Below, one piece after another: positions 1 through 10,441 of a stretch of DNA of 64,000 bases. Below the pieces are notes generated by a model that ran no database searches, was not told the origin of the DNA, and saw only the letters and a program-made list of their open reading frames with translations. The stretch is from assembly GCA_030068075.1 (NCBI GenBank), contig CM057831.1:7763464-7827463 (forward strand), in the 5' to 3' direction. A program made the position numbers and the translations under genes. Numbering within the stretch: position 1 is the stretch's first letter; every line of letters begins with the position of its first letter. This DNA is from Paguma larvata. Its lineage: Eukaryota; Chordata; Mammalia; Carnivora; Viverridae.

Positions 1-209
1 CACCAATAATGGAACAACCTGATATCATCTGCCTTCTTATGGGATGCATGAGGAGTACACCGCATTGACTATGTGTCCTTGCTAAATATCTAGAGATAAA
101 TGTACTGAATCCAAATCTAATCATGAAGATGTAACCATATAAATCCAGATTACAGAAGACCCTACCAAAAAGCTTGCCTGGATTCTTTGAAATGTTAGTG
201 TCACCAAAT

Positions 210-251
<42 letters not shown>

Positions 252-770
252 CTTAGGCTGTAGGAGTGTTCTAGATGTAAAAAGACTGAAGATAAATGGT
301 AACCAAATGCAGTATCTGATCACTGATTGAATTTGGAATTGGAGAAGGGGACAAACAACCTTACAAGAAATGTTGGAATCCTATAGGATAACCTGAAAAT
401 GGGTGATTCATTAAACAGTATTATTGCATTAATAGTAAATCTCCCAGGCATGAGAACAGTGCTATGGTTATGTAGGAAAATAATCATTCTTAAAACAATA
501 GCACTGACAATTTAGAAATAAAATGTCATGATGTTTGCAACTTACTTTCAAATGACTGAGAAATAAAAATATATGTGCTTCTAGTGAAACACACAAAGAG
601 CTAGCCTAAGGGCCCATGGATGAGGGAGAGAGTGAAAGTACAAATGTGGCAAAACATTAACAATGGATAAATTCAAGCAAAGGATATGCCAATGTTTATT
701 GTTACAATTCTTCCATAGGTTTAAAATTTTTCAAAATAAACACTGTGACTTTATACAAAAATTAGAAATA
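1..770 (+). mobile_element. L1M-type LINE 3' UTR remnant
   Basis: Non-coding LINE-1 tail. The run from about 360 to 765 follows the old L1M 3' UTR pattern: a 'gtggttatgtagga' stretch near 470, a 'catgatgtttgcaacttac' stretch near 530, then 'aggtttaaaatttttcaaaataaa' near the end. The first 200 bases fit the same UTR less well. An AC microsatellite sits inside it. Subfamily (L1MC/ME group) is a guess from memory. Confidence 0.65.
211..249. repeat. (AC)n microsatellite
   Basis: About 18 tandem CA dinucleotides, nearly uninterrupted, inside the L1M tail. Length suggests it is polymorphic. Confidence 0.95.
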
Positions 771-961
771 GGGGCGCCTGGGCATCTGACTTTTGTTTTT
801 GGCTCAGGTCATGATCTCACAGTTCATGAGAGTGAAATTGAGCCCCTCATTGGACTCTGCACCGAGAGCCTGCTCATGACTCTCTTCCTCTCCCTCTCTC
901 TCTGCTCCTCCCCTTCTCCTCATCTCTCTCTCTCTCTCAAAATAAATAACATTTAAAAAAT
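771..961 (+). mobile_element. Feliform CAN SINE (tRNA-Lys derived)
   Basis: Starts with GGGGCGCCTGGG and ends in a TC-rich stretch and AAATAA tail. It lacks about 20 bases of the usual head between 'GCCTGGG' and 'CATCTGACTTT', so the tRNA A-box region is partly deleted. It sits directly after the L1M tail. Confidence 0.9.
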
Positions 962-1505
962 CAGAAAAAGTTTGTAGGCTTGTAAATGAATGAAAGTGGC
1001 AAACAAATATATTTTAACATGATTTGTGATTCTAACCAGGTAAATTACTTCCGTTGGAAATGACTGAGTAGTTGTGCTAGTTAGGACAATGATAAAACTG
1101 TAAAATGTAAAAAGAAAAAAAAAAGATGAAGTTGTGTTATTTTGAGGGTTAAGAAAAAATATACAATGTCAATAAAGAAAATTCAATTTCCTCACATCTC
1201 CGCTAAATAAACATTGAAAAAATTTAAAGACGATCTTTTGGGTTTGAGTTCAAGGCAGTACACATTTAGCTCTGCTTTCTTCCAGATTCCAGATTTATTG
1301 TATTTTTAGCCTTTGGAATAAACCCCATGAGGACAAAGTACTAGGAAGGAAACTACAATAACAACATTTTGAAAGCTACAGAATAGAAGGGCAGGCAGGA
1401 CCTGGCTCAGCAGTGGGAGAACACTGGATCCCAAACCTGTGTAAGCAAAGCCAAGCAGAAAGTCAATTTACCTTGAAGAACTCTTAAAAGACTCAGAAAC
1501 AGGTT
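962..1505. other. Unassigned sequence, no feature seen
   Basis: AT-rich, stop-rich in all frames, no recognised repeat. A short A-run near 1115 may be the tail of an old insertion. Confidence 0.4.
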
Positions 1506-1726
1506 GGGGCACCTGGGTGGCTCAATAGGTTAGGCGGCCAACTTCGGCTCAGGTCACGGTCTCATGGCTGGTGAGTTTGAGCTCCACTTCAGGCTCTGTG
1601 CTGACAGCTCAGAGCCTGAAGCCTGCTTCTGATTCTTTGTCTCCCTCTCTCTCTTTGCCATCCCTGCTCATGCTCTGTCTCTCTCTCTCTCTCAAAAATA
1701 AATAAACAGCAAAACAATTTTTTTTG
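1502..1726 (+). mobile_element. Feliform CAN SINE with target-site duplication
   Basis: Head GGGGCACCTGGGTGGCTCA at 1506, (TC)n and A-rich tail to 1726. The 12-base duplication AAGACTCAGAAA at 1488-1499 recurs exactly at 1727-1738, so this is a complete retrotransposition event. Confidence 0.95.
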
Positions 1727-1738
1727 AAGACTCAGAAA

Positions 1739-2144
1739 TTGACAACGTGAGGTATTTTTGGAAGTGACAGGTGAAAGTGGCTTAAAAAGAGAAATGGCCA
1801 GAACTTTTTTCAAAAAGCAGGATCTCTTTTGTACCCTCAGTAACCCTGAGTCTACCCATTCCCCATAAACTGAAAGGTTATTCTCTAGAACACATACAAT
1901 TAGGCACATGCCATACTGACAACAGGGAGATTTCATGATAGCTTCCAAGAGACTGCTGAGAACAAACCTCCAACCTTCTTTCCCCACTCGACTCACAGCA
2001 AGCAGACAGCCAGGCATTTAACCATTACGCAGGGAACTGGAAGAGTCCACGCTGCGTGACCAGCCAAAGAAGAGACATGAAGGGAGAAACGGGAGGTACC
2101 CCAACATGGCAACCCAGACAGATCACACGAGTTCTGTCCCGGTG
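1739..2144. other. Unassigned sequence, no feature seen
   Basis: No recognised repeat or gene. The 142-residue minus-strand open frame ending here runs through the SINE at 1502-1726 and is not a gene. Confidence 0.4.
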
Positions 2145-2281
2145 GCATTTACATTTGTGCCCCAAATGCTCTTCCTCCAGATATCAGCACTAGTTGTCCC
2201 CTTAGCTCCTTTGGGACTTAACTCAAATGTCACCTTGGTGGAACACTCTTTGACTGGCTTACCTAACCTGCAACCATCCCA

Positions 2282-2709
2282 CGGGCCGGGCCGTGTGAGG
2301 ATTAGTCAGCAGAGCACCCAACTCTTTTTTTTTTTTTTTAATGTTTATTTTTTTATGGGAGAGAGATGAGTGTAAGCAGAGAACGGACAGAGAGAGAGGG
2401 AGATTCAGAAGCCAAAGCAGGCTCCAGACTCTGAGCTGTCAGTACAGAGCCCTACGCAGGGTTTGAACGCACGACTGTGAGATCGTGACCTAAGCCGAAG
2501 TTGGATGCTCAACCGACTGAGCCACCCAGGTGCCTCTAGCGTCCAACTCTTAATTTCGGCTCAGACCATAATCCCAGGGTTTTGAGTTCAAGCCCCACAA
2601 CGGGCTCCACATTGGGCTCCATAGTAAGCGTGGAACTCACTTAGCATTCTCTCTCTCTCTCCCTTTACCCCTCTCCCCTCTCTCTAATTTTTAATTTAAA
2701 AATTAAAAA
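2282..2709 (+). mobile_element. Older CAN SINE, itself split by a younger SINE
   Basis: Diverged plus-strand SINE. The head lies at 2282-2324 and the body at 2537-2709 ('ttcggctcagaccataatc', (TC)n, A/T-rich end). An exact 14-base duplication of the L2 target flanks it. A minus-strand SINE interrupts it at 2325-2536. Confidence 0.85.
2325..2536 (-). mobile_element. Younger CAN SINE nested in SINE
   Basis: Poly-T start, then the reverse of the SINE body, ending 'gactgagccacccaggtgcctc'. The flanks 'agcacccaactctt' and 'agcgtccaactctta' look like its target duplication in the host SINE. Confidence 0.9.
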
Positions 2710-3211
2710 CTGCAACCATCCCAAGCCTCCATCCACCAGAATTCCCTATCCCTGCTCCCCATTTTATTTCTCTTCATAGGAGTTATTATCACATAACACA
2801 CTACAACCTGTCGTACTTACTTTGTCTACAGTCTTTCCCTTTTGCTAGAATGTGAGCTCACTGAGTGCTGGGCACTATCTCTGTTTCATTCTCTGTTACA
2901 TTGCCAGTATACAGAACAGTGTGGGACAGAGCGAGCACTCAAATATTTGTGGGATGCATTACTGAATAAATAATAAATGAATGCTCACTGAGTACACGGC
3001 ACAGTAGATGGAAACAGAGTCACACCCAGAACATGGTAAGGAAGGAGGAGGCAGGAAGGAAGGATGGACAAACCTGCAAAATTCCACAGAGAAAAAAACA
3101 GGTCACTGACAAGGGATCAAGAATGAAAATGGCAGGAGTCTTTCAATGGCCACAATAGAAGGTCGATGCACTGAGGCAATTCCTTCAAAATTCTTTAAAA
3201 AGCTATTTCCT

Positions 3212-3434
3212 GGGGCACCTGGGTGGCTCAGTCGGTTAAGCGGCCGACTTCGGCTCAGGTCATGATCTCGCAGTCTGTGGGTTCGAGCCCCGCATCGGGC
3301 TCTGTGCTGATGGCTCAGAGCCTGGAGCCTGCTTCAGATTCTGTGTCTCCCTCTCTCTCTGCCCTTCTCCTGCTCACGCTCTGTCTCTAGGTCTCAAAAA
3401 TAAATAAATGTTAAAAAATAAATAAATTAATAAG
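3212..3434 (+). mobile_element. Feliform CAN SINE with target-site duplication
   Basis: Near-consensus copy: GGGGCACCTGGGTGGCTCAG head, tRNA-like B-box region 'gggttcgagcc', TC-rich stretch and AAATAAATG tail. Duplication AAGCTATTTCCT at 3200-3211 and 3435-3446 is exact, so the insertion is young. Confidence 0.97.
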
Positions 3435-3446
3435 AAGCTATTTCCT

Positions 3447-4374
3447 CCCTAAATTCTACACCCAAACTATCGATGAAGTATGAATTTACACGAAAGAGTC
3501 TCATAACTTGCCTTAAGACCTTTATACTAGTATTCCCTCTATATGAGATATTCTTCCCCAAAATAACATCATGGGTAACTGCTCCACAAGTCTTTTCTCA
3601 CACGTCAGCTTCCCATCCAGGCTCTCCTGACTTTTTCTAACTGTCCTTGCATTCCTGATCCCAATACCCCTCCGAGATCCAGGCGAGAGGGCCTCCGACG
3701 TGGGCCAGTGTTTCACAGGGCCCAGCCTATCACACGCACACATAGGTTATCTGAGAATATATGGAAACCTCTGTCATTTGGAATCTGGCCCTCCAAACTG
3801 ACTCAGTACTCTCCCCCAACTGTAAACATCCACTTTTGTGACTAACAGCATCCAGGCTCCAGGAAAAGGCATCTCTCCATCTTTTCCCCCACATCCCTGA
3901 CATAAAAGGAAACTGTCTGAAAGTAAGAAGGTTTGTGGATTGGGCCACTACCAACATCAAAGAGGAACACTGCTTTGGAGTGCAGGGAGGATGTGAGCGG
4001 CAGAAACACTTAAACAAGAGACAAATTAATTAACTTGTCAAATCGTTCCTCCCAGATAGCATGAAGGCAAGAGATTCTTACATTAAAAAAGTAACATTTT
4101 CTAGTGGTACTGTACGTCCGTTTCCTTACTCTTCTCTGAATTCCAATTTGTGGCTCCAAGGTACTCACAAATGCAAGAGATCTCTACAGCAGGTGCACGT
4201 GGCAGCTGAGGAAGATTTTGCAATAAGAAAGGATCCAAATTGCTTTTAAATTTGTACATATATATACATATACATCTAGACATATCATAAGTCAAGTGTG
4301 ATGCCAGCTCAAGGGGTCCTCACCTGAACTCTCGCTTCAGGCTCCACAGATACTGGGGACAGGTCTATCTCATC
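3447..4374. other. Unassigned single-copy sequence
   Basis: No recognised repeat. Several frames of 62-95 codons are open, but none shows a domain or splice-framed exon I can support. A short TA/CA-rich run lies at 4254-4275. Confidence 0.4.
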
Positions 4375-4558
4375 CCCTGCTTTTCTCTACCTTTTTCTTC
4401 TCCTTGGCACTTGCCACTTTCTTCAATCCTCTATAATTTACTTATTATGTTTATTTCTGTCATCGGTTGGTCTCTGTCAGAATATAAGGTCCTCAAAGGC
4501 ACGGATCCTGGATTTTGTTCACCGATAGGCCTCAAACACCTAGAACAGTGTCTGTTGG
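4375..4558 (+). mobile_element. L2 LINE 3' end
   Basis: Matches the L2 tail in order: 'cactt...tataatttacttatt', 'cagaatataaggtcctcaaagg' and 'cctagaacagtgtctgttgg'. Confidence 0.65.
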
Positions 4559-4739
4559 ATATAAAAAAAAGGTTTTCTTCCTAGAATTCTTAAGAAGTAA
4601 GTGTTTGATGACACTGAATGAAGGAATCAGTCAATGGCTTGAATCTGTGTATTGTCTTTTAAGAAGGAAGGGAGGCGGATGCACCGCTGGAACCAGGGAT
4701 AAAGCAAATAATAAGATGATATGGGGTTTAAACACAAGG

Positions 4740-5394
4740 GATCTATTGTAAGAGAGAATCGAAGCGCACGTCCAGGATGATGGGGGAAGAAAAGTGCAAG
4801 ATGGTGACCGTGCAACAGGCCTGGAGACTGACCATCCAGACTGGAGCAGGTTGGAAGGCTCCGGAGAGATTTCGAGAAAATGAAACAGACTACATAGTCA
4901 ACATGGAGGAACACATTGAGAGAAGTGAAACACACTGAGGAAGTATTTGAGGTTGAATTATTGACAATAACAGGGAAAAATAAACAAGCAAGATAATTAT
5001 TAACTCTAGGGAACAACATGTTCGAAGAGAAAAGTAGGCGAAGCATACCACATGGTTTATAATAGTCATAATAAAGTAAACACAAAAGATTACTGAGCGG
5101 GGGACCAGGCAGAAAGACAGCCAAATCCTCATTTTCCATATGGAGAGTCAAAAGATCATGCCTGAAACAAAAATCACAGGAAGTAGTCCTAGCAGAAATG
5201 TCTTTGGCAATATGGGGTAAATACCCAAAGAGCCAGCTAAGGGACTAGAGATGGAGTGTTTCTGGAAAGAGGGAAATAGAGAAGTAATGACAGAGGAAGA
5301 CTTCAGTTTTTCATCATAAGCCTAGAGGAACAGCTGATTTGCTAAACCGTACGCATACGAAATTTGATAATAATAAAGACTGAAATGAAATACA
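4740..5394 (+). mobile_element. Probable L1M 3' UTR body
   Basis: A-rich, purine-biased plus strand that leads directly into the clearer L1M tail at 5395. Similarity to L1M 3' UTRs is only by general texture (for example 'taaagtaaacacaaaagattactgagc'). The 174-residue minus-strand open frame here follows from the purine bias and has no domain. Confidence 0.4.
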
Positions 5395-5830
5395 GACAAA
5401 ACCCCCAACAATTCCATACGCATGTATAGACATACACATGTACACACGTAGAGACAGCGGTTACTTCTGGTAACCAAGGTGTCTCTGGAGAAGGGAGCGA
5501 GGTGTGGCGTGGGTGGGAGGGTGTATGACTCTCCTGTCTTGCTGCATTTATTTCTATATTGTTTTTATCTTTTTAAACTTTTTTAATGTTCATTTATTTT
5601 TGAGAAAGAGACAGAGTGTGAGCAGGGGAGGGGCAGAGAGCGAGGGAGACACAGAATCCAAAGCAGGCTCCAGGGTCTGAGCTGTCAGCGCAGAGTCCAA
5701 TGCGGAGCTTGAACCGGTGAAGTGTGGGATCATGACCTGAGTTGAAGTTGGACACTTAACTGACTGAGCCACCCAGGTGCCCCTATTGTTTTTATCTTAA
5801 TGAAAACTGTATTCATGCATTTGAGAATTA
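5395..5830 (+). mobile_element. L1M 3' UTR end, split by a SINE
   Basis: 'ggttacttctggtaaccaagg', a G-rich 'gagcgaggtgtggcgtgggtggg' stretch, then 'tttctatattgttttta' is the order seen in L1M tails. It resumes after the SINE at 5784. Confidence 0.55.
5573..5783 (-). mobile_element. Feliform CAN SINE with target-site duplication
   Basis: Minus-strand copy, T-rich start and end at 'gagccacccaggtgcccc'. Duplication TATTGTTTTTATCTT flanks it at 5558-5572 and 5785-5799. Confidence 0.95.
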
Positions 5831-6286
5831 GACAACAAGATCCAATACATAGGTGGGGGGGAAGAATTGTGAAGAAATATCAAATTAACAGTTAATCTGG
5901 GGCAGCCTCGGATACAACCATGACTTGGAATAGAAGGTTGAGAAAAGGAAAGAGGTAGAAGGCTCAGTGAAGGTAGGAAGATGAGCATCAGAGTCCTCCA
6001 GACACCTGAGCCCAAAGAGGACTTCTAACTCCGAACGAAAAATAGGAACTTCTGGGCTCTAGAGAGGCACAGTGCATCTGCAGAGAAACTGGTCCTCAGA
6101 CCCTATCTGTGCGGAAACCCCAAACTGGCCCCTCACAGGCGAATATAACGGTAGAGCCACCAGGGAAAATATGGCCCCCATTCTCCCACCCTGGAATTTA
6201 GGTTTGCTTCAGTCTGTGGTGTTTCTGTTTTGTTTTTGTGAGTGTGGTTGTTTTCTGTTTGTTTGGTTTTTGGTTTTTGCGCGTAG

Positions 6287-6336
<50 letters not shown>

Positions 6337-6887
6337 CCAAGAAAGTGCCTCCTAGGAATGAAGTGCATGAAGCCTGCCTCCTGCCCTCTGGCCAGCCTCA
6401 CAGATGGGCCACTCGGGCTAGCAGCCACCCAGCCCTGCCCTTGAGTGTTCTCAGCTCACTCAGCCCTGGCCTGCTCCCCTGCCAGAGGCCTCTGGGAGCC
6501 GTAATACTGTGGGCCATTACAGCAGAACACTGCGTCTGCGGCAGGGACAGCTGGCTCGTCCCCAGAGAGCTGGGCCTCGGCAGATGTTACACTTCCCTCC
6601 CCACCATCACCAGTGAGCAAGGGGAGTGTGTCTCCTACTGGACAGATCGGTGCCATCCAGCAGGCCAGCAGGAGGCTCGAGAGGCAGGGCCTTTACTGAA
6701 AACAACACTCCTTGTCTAGTGATGGTTCAGAAAACATGATGTTTTGTGGGCTTTGCTTCATTTTCGCACAGGGTGGTGTCCAACAAAGGAAAGGGACTAT
6801 CAAATCACAACGAATCATCTATCCGTGCACATACTAAGCCTTCCCTATCTTATTTATTGACACAATCAGCACTAATTGAGACATAGT
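5831..6887. other. Unassigned single-copy sequence with TG repeat
   Basis: No gene or family recognised apart from the TG microsatellite. A 215-residue plus-strand frame (6072-6719) is open because the TG run reads as Cys-Val repeats; the rest has no domain signature. Confidence 0.4.
6291..6334. repeat. (TG)n microsatellite
   Basis: 22 uninterrupted TG units; purine-pyrimidine alternation able to form Z-DNA. Preceded by T-rich, G-interspersed sequence. Confidence 0.97.
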
Positions 6888-7320
6888 ATCATAAAAGCTA
6901 ACATTTGTTGAACTGTGTGCCTCACTCCACACTAACACTTAATGTCTGTTATCACAGTTAATCATTACAAACTAATGCAGTACATACTATGATCGCCCTA
7001 ATTTTACAGAGAAGCAAGTGGGAATTGTGTTAAATAACTAGCCCAAGATAAAGAAGTTTGAGGGCCAGGATTGAATCATTTGTCCCTAGTTCTTTTAAGG
7101 TTTGTTCTGTTTTGTTTTGTTTGAGAGAGTGCATGCACACTGGAGAGGAGCAGAGAGAGAAGGGGAGAACAAGAAAATCCCAAGCAGGCTCCGCTCTATC
7201 GGCATGGAGCCCAGCATGGGACTGGAACCCACGATCTGTGAGCTCGTGACCTGAGCCGAAGCCAAGAGTCTGGACGCTCATCCAACTGAGCCACCCAGGT
7301 GCCCTTAGTCCCTAATACTG
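6888..7320 (-). mobile_element. MIR SINE, split by a CAN SINE
   Basis: Reverse MIR: 'agctaacatttgttgaactg', 'attttacagagaagcaagtg', 'taactagcccaag', 'aggattgaatc'. The young SINE at 7098-7304 interrupts its tRNA-head end; 'gtccctagt' and 'gtccctaat' look like the duplicated target. Confidence 0.75.
7098..7304 (-). mobile_element. Feliform CAN SINE
   Basis: TTTTG-rich start (reverse of the A-rich tail), body with 'gtgagctcgtgacctgagcc', and end 'gagccacccaggtgccc'. Confidence 0.93.
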
Positions 7321-9244
7321 TACGCCACTACTTCCCTTAAAATTAGGAGCAGGCTTTGGGCTAGACACTCTATGTTCACCAAGAAAGTTTCTATTTACTT
7401 TAGGCTGTGGTCCACCAACCCATCTGGGGTTTGAGGACAATGAAGCTAAATACACATGGTTGGGGCAGGAAAGCACTACTGTGGTGATAGTCAGGCTATC
7501 TGCACTTGGGGTAAATGATGAATCCAGATTGTGCTCATTGGTGGAACAGCAAATCCATCAACTGCAGACCCGTCTCTCATTGGCTCAGAAACTCTGCCAG
7601 CCTGAACATCTAAGAGGCTGGCCTTCAGCCTCTGAGACCAGGCAAGGTAAGAACAGGCAGAAGCAAGGGATGGGATTGCAGTGGGCGGGGAGAGAGAAGG
7701 GGTACCATAGGGTTAGTCAGAGGAGGTTACCTGAGATGCCACCAGACCCACTGAAGATTTTTGAACGGGGCAGAGTCGTGATTAAAAAAATTTTACTTTT
7801 TTTGTGTAGCAACTGTGTATGTATAGCATTTGTATGCACAATGGGCTGGAACAAGGAAAGACTGGAATTAAAGAAGCAGTTCAAATGGTCATGAATCCAT
7901 TCTTCTAAACCTTAAAGGCCTCATGGCTATGAAAATAATGAAAATGACATTTAAAATGATCAAAACAGCCTTGCAAAGGAAAGAGAACCCCGACTTCCAC
8001 CACCTTCTAAGAGATGCCCTCTGAACTGCCTTCCTGCCTGGTTCCTTCTTCATTCCTTCTGTCCTTCTGCAGAAGAATTCTCTGTTGACAGTGACCACGG
8101 CGGGGCCAGGAGGCCAAGGATGATTTCTTTTCCGTGAGGACTGCTTTGCAATCGCCCAGTGCCAGCCATGCATATGCAGCTCTGTGTAGAAAGGAGTTTG
8201 CATTGAGTCTGTTAGAAAGGAAACTCCAAAAACCTCTGTCGGAAATGACAGCTCTTGACAAGATGAAAGGAGGTGTCTTGCTCAGATCTTCACTTAAAAC
8301 AATCTGGAGTTCCATTAGTATTCATTGAGGAGAGGCAGCATGGAACAAGAAGAAGCCCCATGAATAAAATTAAAACTGGTATTGACTCTGGGCACAGATG
8401 GAGGGTGGGAGGGGACGGCCAGGAGCTGGCTGGGGTTTTCGCAGCGCTGATTCTTAGGGGCCAGATGTGGGCCACTCAAGGCGGTGTGTGTCCATTTCGA
8501 TCTGGCTGGTGTCGACAGCTGCCCCACCACCAGACCTTTAAGCCAACCCACGGCCACGTCCCGACTTCCGGGAGTGAAGTCAGCCACAGGCACCCACTGT
8601 GTTCTTCCCAACAGTCTTCCCGGAGCCACCCAACCAGCTCCCGACTCTCAGCTCTGTGCTGGATTCTTACCCTGCCCTTTGGACCCCGTGTTACTATTTG
8701 TTCTAATTCCGAGGCTTGTCTCTTTGTCAGGCCTTTGGTTTATAGGTCTCCCCCTCCCCATCCTGCCAGTCCCTTCCACTGTAGACAACAGACTACTCTG
8801 GCCTGGTCTTCCCACAGAGCCGCAATCCAGCCTGCTCTGCTCAGTTTAAAGTGAGGCTTTATACAAATGGGCAGCAGGGTAAGGTCATCTTCCCTTGCAA
8901 AACCTGTCTCTCTAGACCTGATCACCATCTCCATTCCCTGCCCCAGCCCCAAGTGTCTAATGTCCACCTAAAAGGGACCAGGAAGGGGAAGGGAGAAGAG
9001 TCCCCTAGAAGGTGAAACCATTCCAGGAAAAAGACTCGAAAATCCCCACTTGCTTTTTCTTAGCTCCTTTTTACAATTCGTACAGAGTTAGGGTGACCTG
9101 ACTCTCTGCAGGTCTGGCCCTCAGCACTTATTGGCAAGGCCACAGTGGCCCCTAATTGTGTCTGCAGCTGTAGCTCTCAGCCCCAGAAGGTCCCCTGTTC
9201 GGGGAAGCACCTCCGTCTGTCGCTGCTGCCCGTATGTTTCCCAT
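7321..9244. other. Mostly unassigned single-copy sequence
   Basis: Apart from the weak L2 match at 7650-7800, I see no repeat family. Many overlapping frames of 60-190 codons are open in GC-rich 8.3-8.9 kb, on both strands at once, which points to composition and not coding. Confidence 0.4.
7650..7800 (-). mobile_element. Possible L2 fragment
   Basis: 'atttttgaacggggcagagtcgtgatt...aaaatttta' resembles reverse L2 internal sequence ('ttttgagcagggagtgacatgatt'). The match is short and weak. Confidence 0.3.
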
Positions 9245-9565
9245 TTCCTAGACCCGCCTGAGCAGCTGTCTCCAATGAGCCGCAGATGAGATTTCTGCTC
9301 CAGAGGATCCAAGCTGGGCAGGGCGTTCCCCAGCGCGCCGGCCGCCCGCCGCACCGGGCCTGTGTGCTCTGAGTGTTCGGGGTGTGGGAGAAGGGGGGCT
9401 GGGCGCTCGCGGGGAGCCCCAGCGAGAGGGGTCACCATTTCCAGCCACTCTGCACACTGTTTTCCAGGTTCATTTTATGACAGAGAACACAAGTTGCTCT
9501 CAGGGATGTTTAAGGGTTCCGGAAAATGCTGCTACAGGCCCGCCCGCCCGCCCTCACAGCGCCCT
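9245..9565. promoter_or_regulatory. Small CpG cluster
   Basis: CpG-dense stretch in CpG-poor surroundings. The densest part, around 9330-9430, holds GCGCGCCGG and GCGCTCGCGGGG, and a CCCG run follows near 9540-9555. It could be a minor CpG island or enhancer, or just local GC-rich DNA. No TATA box, initiator or transcript evidence can be pointed to. Confidence 0.35.
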
Positions 9566-9634
9566 TACTCTCCTCACCCTTTCCCTGCTTTGTTCCTGCC
9601 TCACACGAATCCTCCCTTCTCCTCATCTCTGCTT

Positions 9635-9863
9635 TTTTAAAAAATTCTAAAAAATCTTTTATTTATTTTTGAGAGAGAGACAGAGAGACAAGAGTGTGAG
9701 CTGGAAAGGAACAGAGAGAGAGAGACCGACACAGAATCAGAAGCAGGCACCAGGCTCTGAGTTGTCAGCACAGAGCCCAGATGCGGGGCTCAAACTCACA
9801 AACCATGAGACCATGACCTGAGCCAAAGGTGGACACTTAACCGACTGAGCCACCCAGGCGCCC
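9635..9863 (-). mobile_element. Feliform CAN SINE with imperfect target-site duplication
   Basis: T/A-rich start, (GA)n, end 'gagccacccaggcgccc'. Flanks 'ctcctcatctctgctt' (from 9619) and 'ctcctcctctctgctt' (from 9864) form a target duplication with one or two changes. Confidence 0.93.
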
Positions 9864-10441
9864 CTCCTCCTCTCTGCTTCTTGGGTAGCCTCTCTGAGTG
9901 TGTGCAAAATAACTGGTTAGACTTGACTGTGGCTCTTGGTCTCATGAGGCCAGAGGCCAAAGTCCCTCACGAGGGACTGACAGGAACCCTCTTCTGGTGA
10001 AGGCCTGAGGTCACAGGCCCTGGAGTGACTGCAGCCTGGGCTCTGGATACCTACTGCCCTCCTGCGACTGCCCTTCCTGGGAATCTCTCCGTTGCCTGTA
10101 GTCCACACACGAAAAGCATGGGATGGTTCGGTGAACTTCAGATGCCCCCAGGTCCTTGCAAAAGGACTCAGCTAAAACCAGGGTGTCTCCCTTGACTAAC
10201 TGCCTTTACACAAGGTCACCTCGATACCCCCATCACCTTCCAGAAGCTGCCACCCGAAGACACAGTTGGAAAAGGTGGGTGATGGTCACTTTGGAGGTAG
10301 AGGTGGAAACCTTGGTGCCATCAGTGAGTCATAAAGTTTAGGAGTGTGTCTGTGTGCACAGGTGAGGGGCCTGAGGACAAACGCAGATCTCACGGCCACC
10401 AGAATGCTCTCCTGAACAGCTCACGATGCAGGGCTCTATCC
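9864..10441. other. Unassigned single-copy sequence before the minisatellite
   Basis: No recognised repeat or gene. Confidence 0.4.

Larger units (their letters stand above)
2145..2990 (+). mobile_element. L2 LINE 3' end, split by SINEs
   Basis: L2-like text at 2145-2281 ('ctcaaatgtcacctt', 'caaccatccca') resumes at 2710 and runs to the typical L2 end 'tagaatgtgagctc...cactcaaatatttgtggg'. The inserted SINE block duplicated CTGCAACCATCCCA at 2268-2281 and 2710-2723. Confidence 0.8.

Noticed and set aside
3212..3300. tRNA gene in the SINE heads
   Set aside because: The tRNA-Lys-like A and B boxes belong to CAN SINEs; no stand-alone tRNA with an intact acceptor stem was seen.
4627..5151. 174-codon minus-strand frame
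   Set aside because: Lies antisense to purine-rich sequence that looks like an L1M tail; no domain.
6072..6719. 215-codon plus-strand frame
   Set aside because: Held open by the TG microsatellite (Cys-Val run) and GC-rich DNA; no domain, no exon borders.
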